From Neurospora crassa OR74A (taxonomy: Eukaryota; Ascomycota; Sordariomycetes; Sordariales; Sordariaceae), in NCBI RefSeq assembly GCF_000182925.2, contig NC_026504.1:868001-932000 (forward strand): a stretch of DNA of 64,000 nt, given 5' to 3'. Both the position numbers and the translations under genes were made by a program. Shown here in pieces: positions 22,901 to 35,349 of this stretch. The first letter of the stretch is position 1. Each line of letters opens with the position of its first letter. The notes beneath the pieces are model-generated. The model did not search any database and was not told where the DNA came from. It was given only the letters and a program-made list of their open reading frames with translations.

Positions 22901-23700
22901 TTCGATTTTTAAATTAATTTTAGACTTATAATTATTAAGATAGTCGGTTTCCTACTTCTTAAAAAGAAGAATAAAGTCTTAGAAATCTTTAGGGATAATC
23001 TATTAGAATTCTTTATTAGTCCGAACCTACTTAAGTACTAAAGCTTTCTTAATATCCTTTAGCCGAACGGCGAATACGGAGGCTTCTATAGCAGCCCAAC
23101 CCTTATTCTTATTTATCTAATAAATATACTTAATAAAGGTAGTAGCGAGAATGTATATAGCTCCTTAGAATTCCTCGAAGAATAAGGGTTTAAATTTAAA
23201 TTCATTAATATAATTTATTTAGGATTAAATAGCGCTATATTAGAGTCTCTTCTTATAGGAAATTAAATATATTTAGTTGGCCGTTAATTATAGTTTCCTA
23301 AAAATAATAAAGTATTCGAACTTTAGTACTACGTACGCGCAAATTAGTAAAATATAATTTTAAAACTCTATAAAGAAATACGCAATATTCTAAATAGAGG
23401 CGCCTTCTATAATCGTTATAGCGCCTCGGATTTATTAAGTTAGGATTAGGGCGATAGGGATTTAGAAATCCCGAACAATATTTTTACTAATAGTAGTATA
23501 GTACTAGTAACCTTTATTAATAAAGGCGTAGAATAGATTAGTAGAGTTAATAATAATTAGTATTAAAGTTAGTCCTATTTCTATTTGGGGTTTAAACTCT
23601 TCTACTTTATTTAATACTTCGGGGGTAGGTTTTAGTACCTGATTTCGTATTAGAACTACTCTTTTCCTCAGTTTAATTCGGAATTTAAGAGTTCGGTTAC
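19940..23700 (-). pseudogene. Gypsy-1 pol: RT, RNase H, integrase, chromodomain
   Basis: On the minus strand a reverse transcriptase is readable at about 22,800-22,390: NQYPLPLIRKTF, then LVIPFGLYNTLTTFQQYINQ, then YINNILIF at 22,391-22,415. The last is the Y-x-D-D box with both Asp turned to Asn by G-to-A change. The integrase C-terminal domain reads at about 20,420-20,160 (VERFRIGNKVQLNFKN, then YNVFYINFF). The chromodomain follows at about 20,150-19,940 (YYVEEILYVRRPLIKRIAFI). RNase H and the integrase core must lie between, but I read no clear motif there. Stops are TAA/TAG. The chromodomain places the element with the chromoviruses, whose chromodomain is thought to guide integration to heterochromatin. 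Confidence 0.75.
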
Positions 23701-25050
23701 TCGAAATTCTTTATTAAATAACGGGGCTACTTAAGTAATTTAAATATATATTCCCTTACTTTAAGGATTTATAGTTAGTAGGTATAGGTACTTAGTAATA
23801 ATGTAATTGGTAGTACTACAATGAATATACTATCCTTTAGTACAATGTTTCTCCCTTTCGTTCTATAATATTTATTTAGCCCATCCTTTTAACTAAGTAG
23901 AAAACCCCTTACTTTAAGTACTGCGAATATTAGTTATACTTATAAGGATATTGCCGTCGATATTATATTGAATTTTAGAAGGTATAGCGGAGGAAGAATT
24001 ACGGGATTGGTATTAGTAATTAGAGCGATTTGAGCCGGCGGCGATAGGGATGTATATTCTAATCCGCTGGTTATTTCGGTTACTATTCTGTAGGTAATTC
24101 TAGTAGAGCGTTCGGAATTCCATAGTCTTTTTATATTTATAAGTAATATTTTAGAGTTACTCTATATAAGTGAAGTAGTTGTTAGAGAGCTTAATAATAA
24201 AGAGGTAGTTATTAAACTTCTTATTAATAGTACGATAAAGGAATCCTAATTTAGTACGGCTATTTTAATTGTAGCCGCCGGTTTTTAGGAATTCGTTATT
24301 AAAGTTAATAAAGAATTTGGAGAACGGTTCGCCGTCCTTCTACTTTATTTTAGCAAGATTATTAAGGGCGTAGTTTTAAGTATAATAAGTATCGAAGACT
24401 TACCGGATCTATTCGAATAGTTCGGTTGGATTTTTATTATTAGAGAGGGTACGGGCAATCTAATAGCCCTCTAACCGTTGCTACTTATTAATTAGTAGGG
24501 TATTAAGGATTTCGATTTATATAGTATTAGGATTAGTATATAGACCGGCCTTAAAATTTATATTATATATTTGAATTAATTTATTATAATAGAAGAGGAA
24601 GGTAGTAAATTTACTATCCTACTAGGGGAATTTGCGTAGCTTCTACTAGTATAATTTATTAGAATCGCTATTAGAATTATCGTCGGCGCTAGACTTCTCT
24701 TTATCCTTATTACTACTATTAGAGGAATCCTACTTAATAGGGTACGTAAATTCGGGCTTTAAAGTGGGCTGGAAGTAGATAGAGAAGGGGATTATAGACT
24801 TAACCTTCCCCTTTAGTTCGGGATTCGCTTATAAAATTCGGAGTAGGTTGCTAAGTAGGTTAGTAGTATCGGGGGGTATTCTAACACTCCTAAGTATTGA
24901 AGAATTGTAGGAAATTTCTATATTAGTATTAGTATTATTATTATTATTCAATATAGAAAAAGAGACTATTCTAATACTAGTGTGCGCTACGTTATTAATT
25001 GTAGGCTATCTTTCCTTCTAGTAGTTGATTAATAAGAAGGTAGAACTTAA
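23701..25050 (-). pseudogene. Gypsy-1 gag-leader region
   Basis: This stretch between the 5' LTR and the pol motifs should hold gag and protease by position. Minus-strand reading is heavily interrupted and I recognise no zinc knuckle or protease motif, so the call rests on position within a complete element. Confidence 0.5.
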
Positions 25051-25354
25051 TGTAAGGGGATAGTAGAGCGATACGTAGGTGCTAGCTTTATATATGTATA
25101 TTAAAGTTCTACGAAGAAAGAAAGGATAAAACGCTACCCTCCGGGTCGCTCGAGTGCTAAAACTTAAATAGCCGTGCACTCTGGTGGCTGCCTCGTGGCT
25201 TGAAGCCGCTAGAGAATGCTCCAGAAGGCCGGGTGCCGGAGGCTCAGTGCCGTAGTCCGAGTCAGCTGGAGCAGTCTCAATACTGGCTGCCGTCTTGGCA
25301 CTCAAGTCTGGCCAGTCAGAGCCAGATGTCTAGTCGGGCGCCAGTCCCATGACA
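25051..25354 (-). repeat. 5' LTR of gypsy-1
   Basis: 304 bp. The inner part (25,051 to about 25,135) is RIP-mutated (TAGTAG where the partner has CAGCAG). The outer part (about 25,150-25,354) keeps its CA and TG dinucleotides. This is the mirror image of the other LTR. A 95-codon open frame here is not a gene. Confidence 0.95.
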
Positions 25355-25359
25355 TTAAG

Positions 25360-25884
25360 TATAGTACTAATAAAGGAGGTATATAGCGCTGCCGTTATTC
25401 TAGCGGGGCTGTAGTAGGATTTAATCCTACTATTAGACCCCAGGGAAATAGTAAGAATAAAGGAGGGTTTGTACCCTCCCGCGTATATAAATATTCTATT
25501 TAAAATCCCCCCTTCTTTAGTAATAGAACTCGTAACCCTGCTTATTATATTAAAATTGGCTGAAATGCCCTTAGCCCCTACCCCTTTAATAAAGGTTTTT
25601 TAAATAGTATCTAATAGTATTTACTTTACTCTAGTACCTTTTATAGAATTAGTATTACTATAACCCTTAGAATTATTAGAGGAATTAGAGAATAGATTTA
25701 CTAGCCTTAAACTAATAATTCTATTAGAATATAAAGAATTCTAATTAGTATTTAAGGCTTTAGTTATACCCTTACTCCAATTAAGTTAATTAGAGTATTA
25801 TATTAATTAAATTAAAGAGGAATTAGCATTCTAGGGATTGATTTATACGTTAAATATTAAAGAATTAGGAATACTATATGAATA
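25360..25884 (+). other. Remnant right of gypsy-1: hairpin and partial frame
   Basis: It holds a perfect 8-bp inverted repeat with a 3-base loop (25,413-25,431, AGTAGGAT-TTA-ATCCTACT). From ATG 25,574 (MPLAPTPL) a plus-strand frame reads on through a hydrophobic helical stretch (LLEYKEFQLVFKALVIPLL) with TAA/TAG stops and merges into LINE copy L2 at about 25,885. It may be the 5' part of an unidentified retroelement. No domain recognised. Confidence 0.35.
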
Positions 25885-26756
25885 ATTAAACCCAGTTCGT
25901 CCGGGGGACAGCAGCCTGGGTTTCCAGCTGTATCCAGGCACGACGGTCGAGAGGTCGACCACCCGCCGACAAGCTAGAGAGCGGTGTAGCTAAAGCTTGG
26001 TGGGCTGAGGTATAGGCGCCGACGGAGAAGCTACTGGCGATGGTAGCTAGTCCCCCCCCGGAATTAGGGACTCTACTACTACTATTGTAAGTCCTAGAAC
26101 TAATAGCCGCCGACTGGGAGGAATAGTTGGAAAATATAACGAATTGGGAATAGGTATTGCGCTATAACTACTATTTAGCGGCGGCGGTAGTAAAATTAGG
26201 GCAACGGTACGAATTTACTATCGCCGACTTTATTCTTAAATTTAATAGAGAGGTTATTTAATAATATATAGTTTATATAAAGAAGAAGAAAGGAAGATAT
26301 TGATAATTAGAAGAAGATAAAGAAGAACTATATTTATTAATTAAAGCGAAAAGTTCCCTCCTTATTTAAATTAGGACGGAAATTATTAGCCTTCGGACTT
26401 TCCTCTACTAAAGGAAAGTACCGGACGTCCTAACCCCTATCTACATATATAAACTCGAGAAGGAAACCTTTATTTATATTATCCTAAATTACTTTAATAT
26501 AAATACCGACTTTTAAGCGAATTTAAAAGCCTAACTACTAATAAAAGAGAAACTCTAAGAATTCTTAGACAATAGAACTAAAACCGAAAGAATCCTATTA
26601 TAGGCGTTGAGGCTAGGGAAGTTGAAGGAATATTATTTAGTAATTAAATTAAAGGAGGAGCAACGCAAAAAAATTGTAAAGTATTTTTAAAAAGAATATA
26701 GAATATTAATAATATTAGATTAAGGGGACGGGAATAAGAAGGAAGTAATTATACTA
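25885..26756 (+). mobile_element. LINE copy L2, first part (5'-truncated)
   Basis: It begins within the LINE C-terminal region. The stretch reads VRPGDSSLGFQLYPGTTVER, then PTEKLLAMVASPPPELGTLL, and later KVPDVLTPIYIY and NRTKTERILL, all shared with L3 at 56,650-57,490 and L1 at 10,650-9,830. The region resembles the C-terminal zinc-finger segment of Tad-type LINE ORF2. The first 150 bases are almost free of RIP changes and the rest is damaged. The copy stops at CTA 26,756, where the Helitron inserted, and resumes at 37,700. Truncation at the 5' end is usual for LINEs. Confidence 0.7.
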
Positions 26757-26766
26757 AAAATACAGT

Positions 26767-26814
26767 TTCCTTGGCCGGAGCCTGGATATGGCCAAGGAAG
26801 ACAGAGAAACGCCC
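26767..26814 (-). repeat. 3' hairpin and subterminal inverted repeat of the large Helitron
   Basis: TTCCTTGGCC pairs with GGCCAAGGAA. Six bases (GACAGA) separate it from GAAACGCCC, the same nine bases that start the element's 5' end. The small element at 7,050-7,093 has the same design with different stem bases. Confidence 0.85.
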
Positions 26815-27904
26815 ATGGGTATAAACATCTAAAGCGAAAAGTTGGACCCACATAGAGCTTGGATACACCCAATTAAATCCATTTGCCAAGACGGGAAGCA
26901 CGGGAAGGTTCTTAGCAGCCAATCCTAACTCAAAGGCAAAACACCAACCAAAACATCACCAGATCTAACCCTTCTCATCGGATTTCTATTATTTTACCTA
27001 TAAACTCAGCTACAAGTATAGCAAATACTCCTAAAACGCTCCAATCAACCAATATAGTCTACTTCCAACTACCATACTATTACCAGCCCCACCGGGGGTA
27101 CTATAGGGACGCCCGTAGTATAATAATTAAGGGGATACCCGTAACTACTATTAATATAAGTTTAAAGAGCTCATACGTTCAACTCCCTGCTTATACCTTA
27201 TTTCTTCTTTAAACGCTCAATTATTATACTACTAACCTCTTTCAGATCCTCCTCATCTTCCAATCTTGTCCGCTGTGGGTTTCTAGTATTGATTGTATAT
27301 ATAGCCGATTTAGGGAATAAGAGATGTAAGACCGCTGTAAAACGTACTATCTCTTAATACTATTGACGGTTACTCTAAAAAAGAGTATACTATAAGGTAT
27401 TCGATTAAGGTGTACGGAATAAATCGAGTTGAACTCCTTTCTTTTTTTTTTTTTTATAGTAAATTTTCGTAGTTAATAAGGTTCTAAGCCGGTAGTAAGA
27501 TTTAATTACTTAAATCCCAAATTAGAATAAGCTAAATTATAATTAATAACGAAGGAGATATATTGTTTTAGCCGAATAGGGAAATAAAATTTAACGGTAG
27601 TAGTCTTCTTTATATAAAGAAGTTCATCTTTGGCTGGTAGTAATATTTTGGTACTAACCTAATATTTAGTAGTAGTAGTACGTTAGTACTTAAGAGTAAG
27701 TAAGTTATAGCGTTCTTCTTCTTTTCTCAATATATTATTGAGGCGCTCCTTAAATTCGAAATTATCGTCTTTAAAAATAATTAATATAATTAATAGTTAA
27801 TAAAAGTAATAAAAAAAAGAGAAAGATTGAGAGTTGTAAAGATTCGTTTATTATTATATTTATTTACTATAATAATAATTGCTTATCTAGATTGCTCTTA
27901 CCAA

Positions 27905-30900
27905 TCTATCCTCCTTTCAACCGTAGCGGTCTATTATTAGTACTAGTACTCTTATAGAGTCTTCTATAGGGCCTTCCTCTTAAATTAACTCTATTAGAAG
28001 GAGCTATACTGCTAGCTCTTAAGCTAGTTTTTAATTTAGCTCTACTACTAGCTCTTAATCCAAATCTACCGCGGGGTCTACCGCGTACTCCTCTTCCCCG
28101 GGACGGCCGGCTGTTATTAGTATTATTATTATTATTATTACCAATATTACCCAGTCCCGGAGGTAACTAGAGCCTTCAATTTATAATTGGAGGACTACCC
28201 GGGTTACAAATATAGTATAGTAGCAATAAATAGCCGGAATATAACTATTAAAGTATATATTTAGCTATATCCGTAGCTCTATACGTATAAATCTTAATAT
28301 TTCTTATACGTAAAATATTAATTTCGAAGCTTTTATTAAATATAATACCTTCGATAGTACGGGTATAAGAGATAGCTATATATAATAGCCCAATTATAAA
28401 ATCCTTCTTTGAAATATCGCAAACAACCTTATCCAATATTTAACCCTACGCTTTATATATAATAATAGTATATATAATAGTTAAAGGGAATTGAATTCTC
28501 CTACAAGTACGAGCTCCTTTCAAAAACTCTCGAATAAATTGGAATATAGGTATAGTATATTCGGGGTCTTTAATATTAAAGTAATCCAGGTCCTCAAAGT
28601 AATTAGATCCTCAGTAGTAATTAAAATATACTATAATAATAAAAGGGGAATTACTAGCTTTAGGGCTATAAATACAAATAGCGTTAATAAAAAAAAGATA
28701 ATACTAGGTATATAAATATCGAATAACTTACTATACATTATACATCTAATTGCCGTCCTATATAATATTAATAACCGTACTAATCGAATTATTAATAAGG
28801 CTAGCTTCAATCTATAGATTTTCGGTAAATATAATTCTACTACCCTTAATATAAGTAAATTTACTATACAAATTACCAGCATTAGTATATTTAATATTTT
28901 TAGTACTATCGGGTTTATTAGTAGCTTTAATAATAAAAGTTGGGCTTTTAAACTATTCTAAATACTTTAAATTATATTTATTAACTATAGTATTAGTTGG
29001 GTAGATTCGTAAAGTATTATCGAACTCAGCTTAGTCGGGTATAGATAATTTAAATTTAATACAATTAGCTAATATATACTAATCCTAAATAGTAGGGTTA
29101 TTATTACGTAGTCCTTTTAGAACTTTATAAAAGTCTTCCTACTTAAGGCTTTATTAATGAAGAATTTACTTCAATTCGATACTCTAATCGAAATTAAAGT
29201 AATAAGTTCGGTTACTACGTTGAACCAAATCTAACTTACCTTCTAAATACTTCTTCTTTTATTCTTCAGTTTTATTAGGAAGCCGGTCTAGATTATTATC
29301 TTCCCCAAGCGCTTTAAGAGGAGTATTGGGGTTATTAGTGAATTTAAGGGGTTCCTAATAAAATAGGGCCTTTTATCCAATAGGTACTAATTAAAAGAAA
29401 TCCTTAAGAAGAAATATATTAGTACTACCGAACTATTTCCTTTAATTTTCAACGAAGGCTTAACGAAGGCGGGTATTAATATAATATATAGTTTTTATAC
29501 TTAGTATAGACTTCTTATTGATAATAAAGTACTTATAAAACCTCAATTTGTTTTAAATATTAGTAAGACTAGTACCTTATAAATTAGCTAATCCTCCAAT
29601 ACTGAAAGGAAGCTGCAAAAGAAAATAGAGGGTATAACTATCAATATTATTAGCAGTAATATTAGTAGGAGTAGTACGAATAATAGGAGTTAGAAGGTTG
29701 TATATAAATACTATTTTAGTAAATTTATAAAATAGTAATCGAATAAAGTAAAATTTCCCGGTACTACTACGGCCGTTAACTTAAAGAAGCAGCTAATTTG
29801 GAGCCTAACCGTCGAATATTACTTAATAGTAATTAATAAACTAATTAAATACTATACGTTACTCGGTATTAAAAGTATTATAAGTATATTAAATAATAAA
29901 CTCTAGGTTAGGAAGGTTAAAGGTATTACAACGAGACTTCTAGTAATTTGCAGCCAACGGGAGGAATTTTTAGAATTTAATATAGTTATTATACTAATTA
30001 TAATTGAAATCGATATTATAGCGGCTAAGAACCTTACCGTTGAAATCGTCGTTATTAGGATTAATATAGTAATTGGGGTTATCTCTATAATTAAACTATT
30101 AACTAGGAATTAAACTAGTAGGGAATACAATACTTACCTTGCAATTTCTTCCCAGCCAGGCTCATTAAACTCTTCTTCTTAATTAAGTAACTCAAATTCT
30201 TCTTCTAGCTCAATATTCGGTAGTTTACCGTAATAGTTATTAGGGTAATTTAATTTATTAATATATTATTTACAATAAACTAGATAAATATCTTCCAATA
30301 ATTTATAGTAAACATTATTAATAATATAAATATTAGTCGGATATTAATAAGGATAATACAATATAAATTTAACGCGGATAAAATTTCGCTAATTATCTTC
30401 ATACTTATAGATAGGGAAATAATTAATTACCTTCTATCTTGTATAATCCGTTAAAGGCCTGGGACGTAAGTTAATATAATCGAATTTAGTAATAAACTTA
30501 AAGAAGGATATTTAGGTATAACGTTCTTCTTAATTTATATACTTTTAGTAAATTAACCGGGTTTACCGAACTTCGTTAACCGCATTAATATAAATACTAC
30601 CTTTACCCTCATTATTATTACCACCAACTATAGCCACTACTACTCTTCCTCCCTTAGGATTATAAATAATAATACCTCAGTTATTTCGAGGGCGGCAATC
30701 TACTATAATTACTATATAATTACTTTTATAAAGAGGAAGGTTAAGAAGAAGGTGGCAGACTTCTTAAATTAACCAATCCCTTTTAGCAATAAACTTATTT
30801 ATAAACTTTATAGCAAATTACTTAATTAGATTTCTAACCGTAATTTGAGGGATGATCTCTATTGCAATCTCATTATAAAACTTAGTACGTTTCTCAACCT

Positions 30901-33000
30901 TCGAAACGTATTTAGCTACATAATTCAATATAGTATTCATACTAATATATAGCTGAACATCCGTATTAGCTATCCAACCCAATATAATAAGGGGGTTATA
31001 TTAATTAAGAATACTATTATTTCTTCGGCTGTCGAATAATTAGAATCTAAGGTTAATATAGGTAGTAAATAAAGGGTATTTATAAAGCTTCTTAGCAAAA
31101 TAAAAGCGGCATACTTTTTGCTCGGGTATAGGGAGCTCTAGATCCGGGATTTGCTGGTCTCCGGGAAGGGTTTGGATTTGCCGGCGTACTCGGAGGTAGT
31201 AAGTATTACTATAGATATATCGTTGTATACGGTTAATTATAGTTGTAAGTTCTTCGAAAGTAGGTTTAACGGCATCTATCCTTCTACTTAAGGTATCGCT
31301 ACGTTTATTATAGTATTTTAAAAATTGGTTAATAGGGATTAGCTAGTTTTGGGCCTTATATTAACTAGTAATACCGGGAGGTGGGCCTTCTGGATTTTTA
31401 CCCTTACTAAACCGTACTTCTTCTAGCTATTTAACACCTTCGAGTATTAAATTCCATATAATAATATATAAACCCTATAGTTTAGCAATCTCTCTTCGGA
31501 TTTCCGGATTTCTTAAGTCCGGGGTATTAATATTATTAACCTAATATACTCTATAAGTATAACCAATACCTCGTACTTAGAACTCTAAGCACTACTAGAA
31601 ATTATTGAATTTGAATTTAAATATCAATATATACTCTTTAAATAATTTAAAACGGCGAATGAAATAATAGGTGGCAATATAAGGGTTATTAAGAATATTA
31701 GTCTTAAATATATAATAACGATCATTATTATTAGAAATTAGCTATTATTTATAATTAGGTATATACTTTACTAGACTTTCCCAATATAAATTAGCGGTAT
31801 TAAAGGTTAAAAATATAGCCGGTATACTAAGAAAATTAATATAGGTAGCTAACTCGTATAACCGTTGAATTTAATAAAACTGTGTACTTCGAATTATATT
31901 AGTAAATTGAATAATTGAATTGAGAAAACTCTATACTTCTTCAAATTAAGCCTCGAAATGTTCTTCGAATTATTATTAGTCTATAAAAGCTTCGGGGTTA
32001 AATCTAGCATTTCGTACATAAAAAGCGCTTTTACTATATATTTGGCTACGTATTAATAAATTGAAGGCAATATATTAAAATCTCTTATACTAGGTAAATC
32101 GACTATTATACCACCGCATAGCATATTGGATATATACATTATATTCAACTCTCCTCATACGAGGATTAAGATATTCAATTTGGCTACGGGGGTAAAGACT
32201 AGGAAATACTTAAGATAGTAATACTTAATTGTACCGGAATTTATTAATAGGTTAATTGTAAAAAGGGCCTTATTGAATATAGTAACGTTTAGGAGCCGGA
32301 GCCGGAGCCGGAGCCGGGTTAGAATTTAGAAGTAGATTAGTAGCTAGCAATTCCGGAACCGGAAGTGGAGCGGGACTAAGATATTCTTCCTGCTGGCCTA
32401 TAAGTTCTGTTTATTGATTTATAGGTTGTCCTTTAGGCCCTACAAATTATAGTGTTTAACTTAGAGGCTATTATTAATTATTTAGTATATTTACAAATTT
32501 AATTAGTAGAAAGTTGGGGTCTAGTATTTAATCCCTACGAAGTTGTGCCTTTAATTGATCGATATCCTTAAGAGTACTACCTAGTATATTAGGGGCTATA
32601 CTAACCTCTATTTTATTAGCTTTTCGTAAAATCTCTTCGAATCTATCTTCTTATAATATATCGAGGTCTTCAATAACAATATCATCTATTAGAATATTAG
32701 TAACATTGTCTATTATATCCCCGTTTTCTAGTAAAGTATTAAACCGTTCTTAGATAATATTGATATTTAAATACTTAAGGTAGTGGTCTTTTAAAAACCG
32801 AAGTTAGATATTAATTTTATAACGGTTAATTTTAAACTTTTTATATATATAATTAATATTAGGGTAGTTTTAAGTATTTCGTAGCCGGAGTAAGACGATA
32901 TCAATTTCTTAGGGTAATTTAGGTAATTAATAGTAAACGTAAGAAATATTACAAAGGAAGTTAATATAATAACCCCTATACTTTCGTTACTAGCGGCCGA
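27905..33000 (-). pseudogene. Helitron Rep-helicase (RepHel), RIP-inactivated
   Basis: On the minus strand the Helitron N-terminal domain reads at about 32,290-31,700: KFRYNQVLLSQVFPSLYPRS, NPRMRRVEYNVYIQYAMRW, then SAFYVRNARFNPEAF and FLTFNTANLYWESLVKYIPN. The two-His rolling-circle motif reads GIGYTYRVY at about 31,570-31,543; ancestral His codons CAC/CAT have become Tyr TAC/TAT. An acidic linker (LPNIELEEEFELL) lies near 30,230. The PIF1 C-terminal motif reads DFIIGLLYIAISYTRTIEG near 28,420-28,360 inside an open 62-codon stretch (28,248-28,436). A low-complexity basic tail (SRPSRGRGVRGRPRGRFGL) follows, with a stop near 27,905. RepHel nicks and transfers single strands and unwinds DNA during rolling-circle transposition. 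I did not locate Walker A with confidence. The start of the frame is not fixed. Confidence 0.8.
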
Positions 33001-33380
33001 AAATATAAATATTTAATAGGATTATTAGTATATTAATAAAACCTTAAGGAGAAGTAAAAACTTACTAATATAAACGTAGACTCGTACAATGAACATTTCC
33101 TCCACAAGATTAAGAGGTAGTAGCTAGTATTCTTCGATATTAAGATTAAAAGTACTAAAATTTATATTATTAGCCGCAATATACTTAAAAGGCTCGCTTA
33201 GTCGGAAGTCTATATTAATATACCGATACTACTTACAAACATCTTAATCGGCAATTCTAATAAACCTTAAATTAAACCACTTTTCTTTACAATATTAACA
33301 TTCTTCTATAGTCTCAATATCTAATACAACTTAATAATTAAGAATATATTAATAATCTGTATTAATAATAGCCCAGGCAG

Positions 33381-33578
33381 TTATATTACTATTAAATACG
33401 GGGTCGCGCTCAAATTTAATACCGGGTAAGCCCGGGAATTAAGCGCCGGGAGGCTAAGGTAGCTATAGTAGTCTAGAGCCCCGTAGCCGACCTCGTTTCT
33501 ATTATAAAGCTTCAGGTTAGTATTAGGACTAGGACTAGGACTAAATTTATAGAAGGCTATAATTTTATATAAAGTCAT
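33381..33578 (-). pseudogene. Short open remnant upstream of RepHel
   Basis: A 65-codon open stretch in the large Helitron (MTLYKIIAFYKFSPSPSPNT). By position it may be part of the long N-terminal region of RepHel. No motif recognised. Confidence 0.3.
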
Positions 33579-34699
33579 TAATATTGAAGGTATTACTTAA
33601 ACTATTAAGAGGATTACGCATTTAGAGGCAGGGTCTAATTTAAAATAGGTTATTATTATTGTTATCGAAATAGTAGAAATTATTAGGATTATTATTGTAA
33701 TTATTATTATCTACTTCGTCTTCATACAATAGTTCCCAACACTATTTATAATAATTATATTCAATACTATATCTATTAAAGAAATCCATCTATTAAAAGT
33801 CTTAAAAACAACCGAAACAAACTTTATTTTCTTCTCGGATATTATAATTAGGACTAGCATAAATACATACCACGCAAAATCCAGTAATAGGATCTTTATT
33901 AATAAAGCGCCGTACTAATCTATATACCGGGTAGAAGAAGTAGGGTATATCTTCATTAGGTTAAATATTAATATCGTTATTATTAGTAGACTACGTTAGG
34001 AAATCAAGAGTAACTGGACGATTCTAATCCCTAGGTCTTCCTAAGTATAACAAATAATAATCCTATTCCAAGAAATTATAAATTATATAATCTAGACGGT
34101 TAGCTATACTATTATAAATATAATAAACTTTATACTAAGAATTGAAATTATATTACGTAAATAATTAATAAAATATACAATTTCTAATAATAGGGTTATG
34201 TTCGCTATTATATTGAGAGTAACGGCAATTCAAATAGATGAATCGTTAATTATTATCGTATATAATACAATTACCCGTAGCTAGGTTCCAATTTATAATT
34301 AATTAAATAATATAATAAATCGGGCAGGTAAATCAATCATCGCTATTATAAAGTTAATATAAATTAATAATTAAATTATAGTCTATAATAAGCTGTATAA
34401 TATAATAGCGGTAATATATGAATCGTTCTAGTTCGCTAGTACTCAATTCTAAACTAGGGTATTACCGAGCAATTAATATTACTATTAAGGGAGTAGGTAT
34501 AATATTTTATTCCTAATTACGCTTATAAAGGCGGTAATTACGTTAGATTTAATTTCTCTTACGGCGGGTTCGAATAGTCTCTTTATTATCCTATAAATAT
34601 ATACTACCTATTTTATATTAAGTATCCTATTAAATAATACTAACCTTAAACTTAATAAATTAATATTAGGGAGTATAAATTTTAAAGCGGGAAGTACTA

Positions 34700-35346
34700 A
34701 TAGTAGTAAACTAGATATTGGTTTAAAATTGAAGTTATAAAAATTAAATCGAACGATTAATAAGCTGTTCTAAACTAATTCTCTAAACCGGTTAGGGTTA
34801 AACTGTCTATTAATATTAAAATTATTAGATTTATAGTAGGGGAGGTTGGGGAATTTAGGGAGGTTATTATACTTATTATAATTGCTATCGCTATCTAACC
34901 TCGAATTTTTAATATATAACTATATAAGGTCCGAATTCCCCTTACTACTATTGCTACTACCGTTTAAAATCCAGCAACTCTTATATAGAAATATTAATAT
35001 CCTCGCTATTAAAATATTAATAGGGATTTAAATATTAAAATGCCGGGGGTTGTAGTTGCAATTATTAAGGTTATATAGGTTATTAAAATTAAAATTACTA
35101 AATTTACTAAGGGGGTAGATTCTCCTAGACTTATTACTAGGGGGTATTATTAAAATACTCTATAACTTCTAACAACGCGGGTCTCCTATTACGAAGTTGG
35201 GTACGGGTGTCTTCCGGTAATAATATCAAAGCGGCTTCGGGATTATATTTATCGCCGGTAGAGGGATTAAAGACGGTAGGATTACCGGAGGTATCGGGAA
35301 CGCCGGAAGTATCAGGGTTAGCGGCAAATCGCAAACTAAATACCAT
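34700..35346 (-). pseudogene. Gln-rich N-terminal reading frame in the Helitron
   Basis: The open part 35,346-35,137 (69 codons) has a duplicated DTSGVP/DTSGNP motif. The minus-strand reading downstream is dense in TAA/TAG. If these are RIP-converted CAA/CAG, the region was a glutamine-rich low-complexity segment. It could be the N-terminus of RepHel or a separate cargo or accessory gene. No domain recognised. Confidence 0.35.
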
Positions 35347-35349
35347 TCA

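Larger units (their letters stand above)
17807..25354 (-). mobile_element. Gypsy-1: complete Ty3/gypsy chromovirus-type element
   Basis: A 7,548-bp element with two 304-bp LTRs and the 5-bp target duplication TTAAG on both sides (17,802-17,806 and 25,355-25,359). On the minus strand the LTR runs from TGTCATGGGACTGG to CCCCTTACA. The coding strand is minus, shown by the reverse transcriptase, the integrase C-terminus with chromodomain and a polypurine tract next to the left LTR. The interior is destroyed by RIP, with stops and a catalytic D-D changed to N-N. An unusual 1.8 kb lies between pol and the 3' LTR and holds an antisense reading frame. The element cannot be active. Confidence 0.9.
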
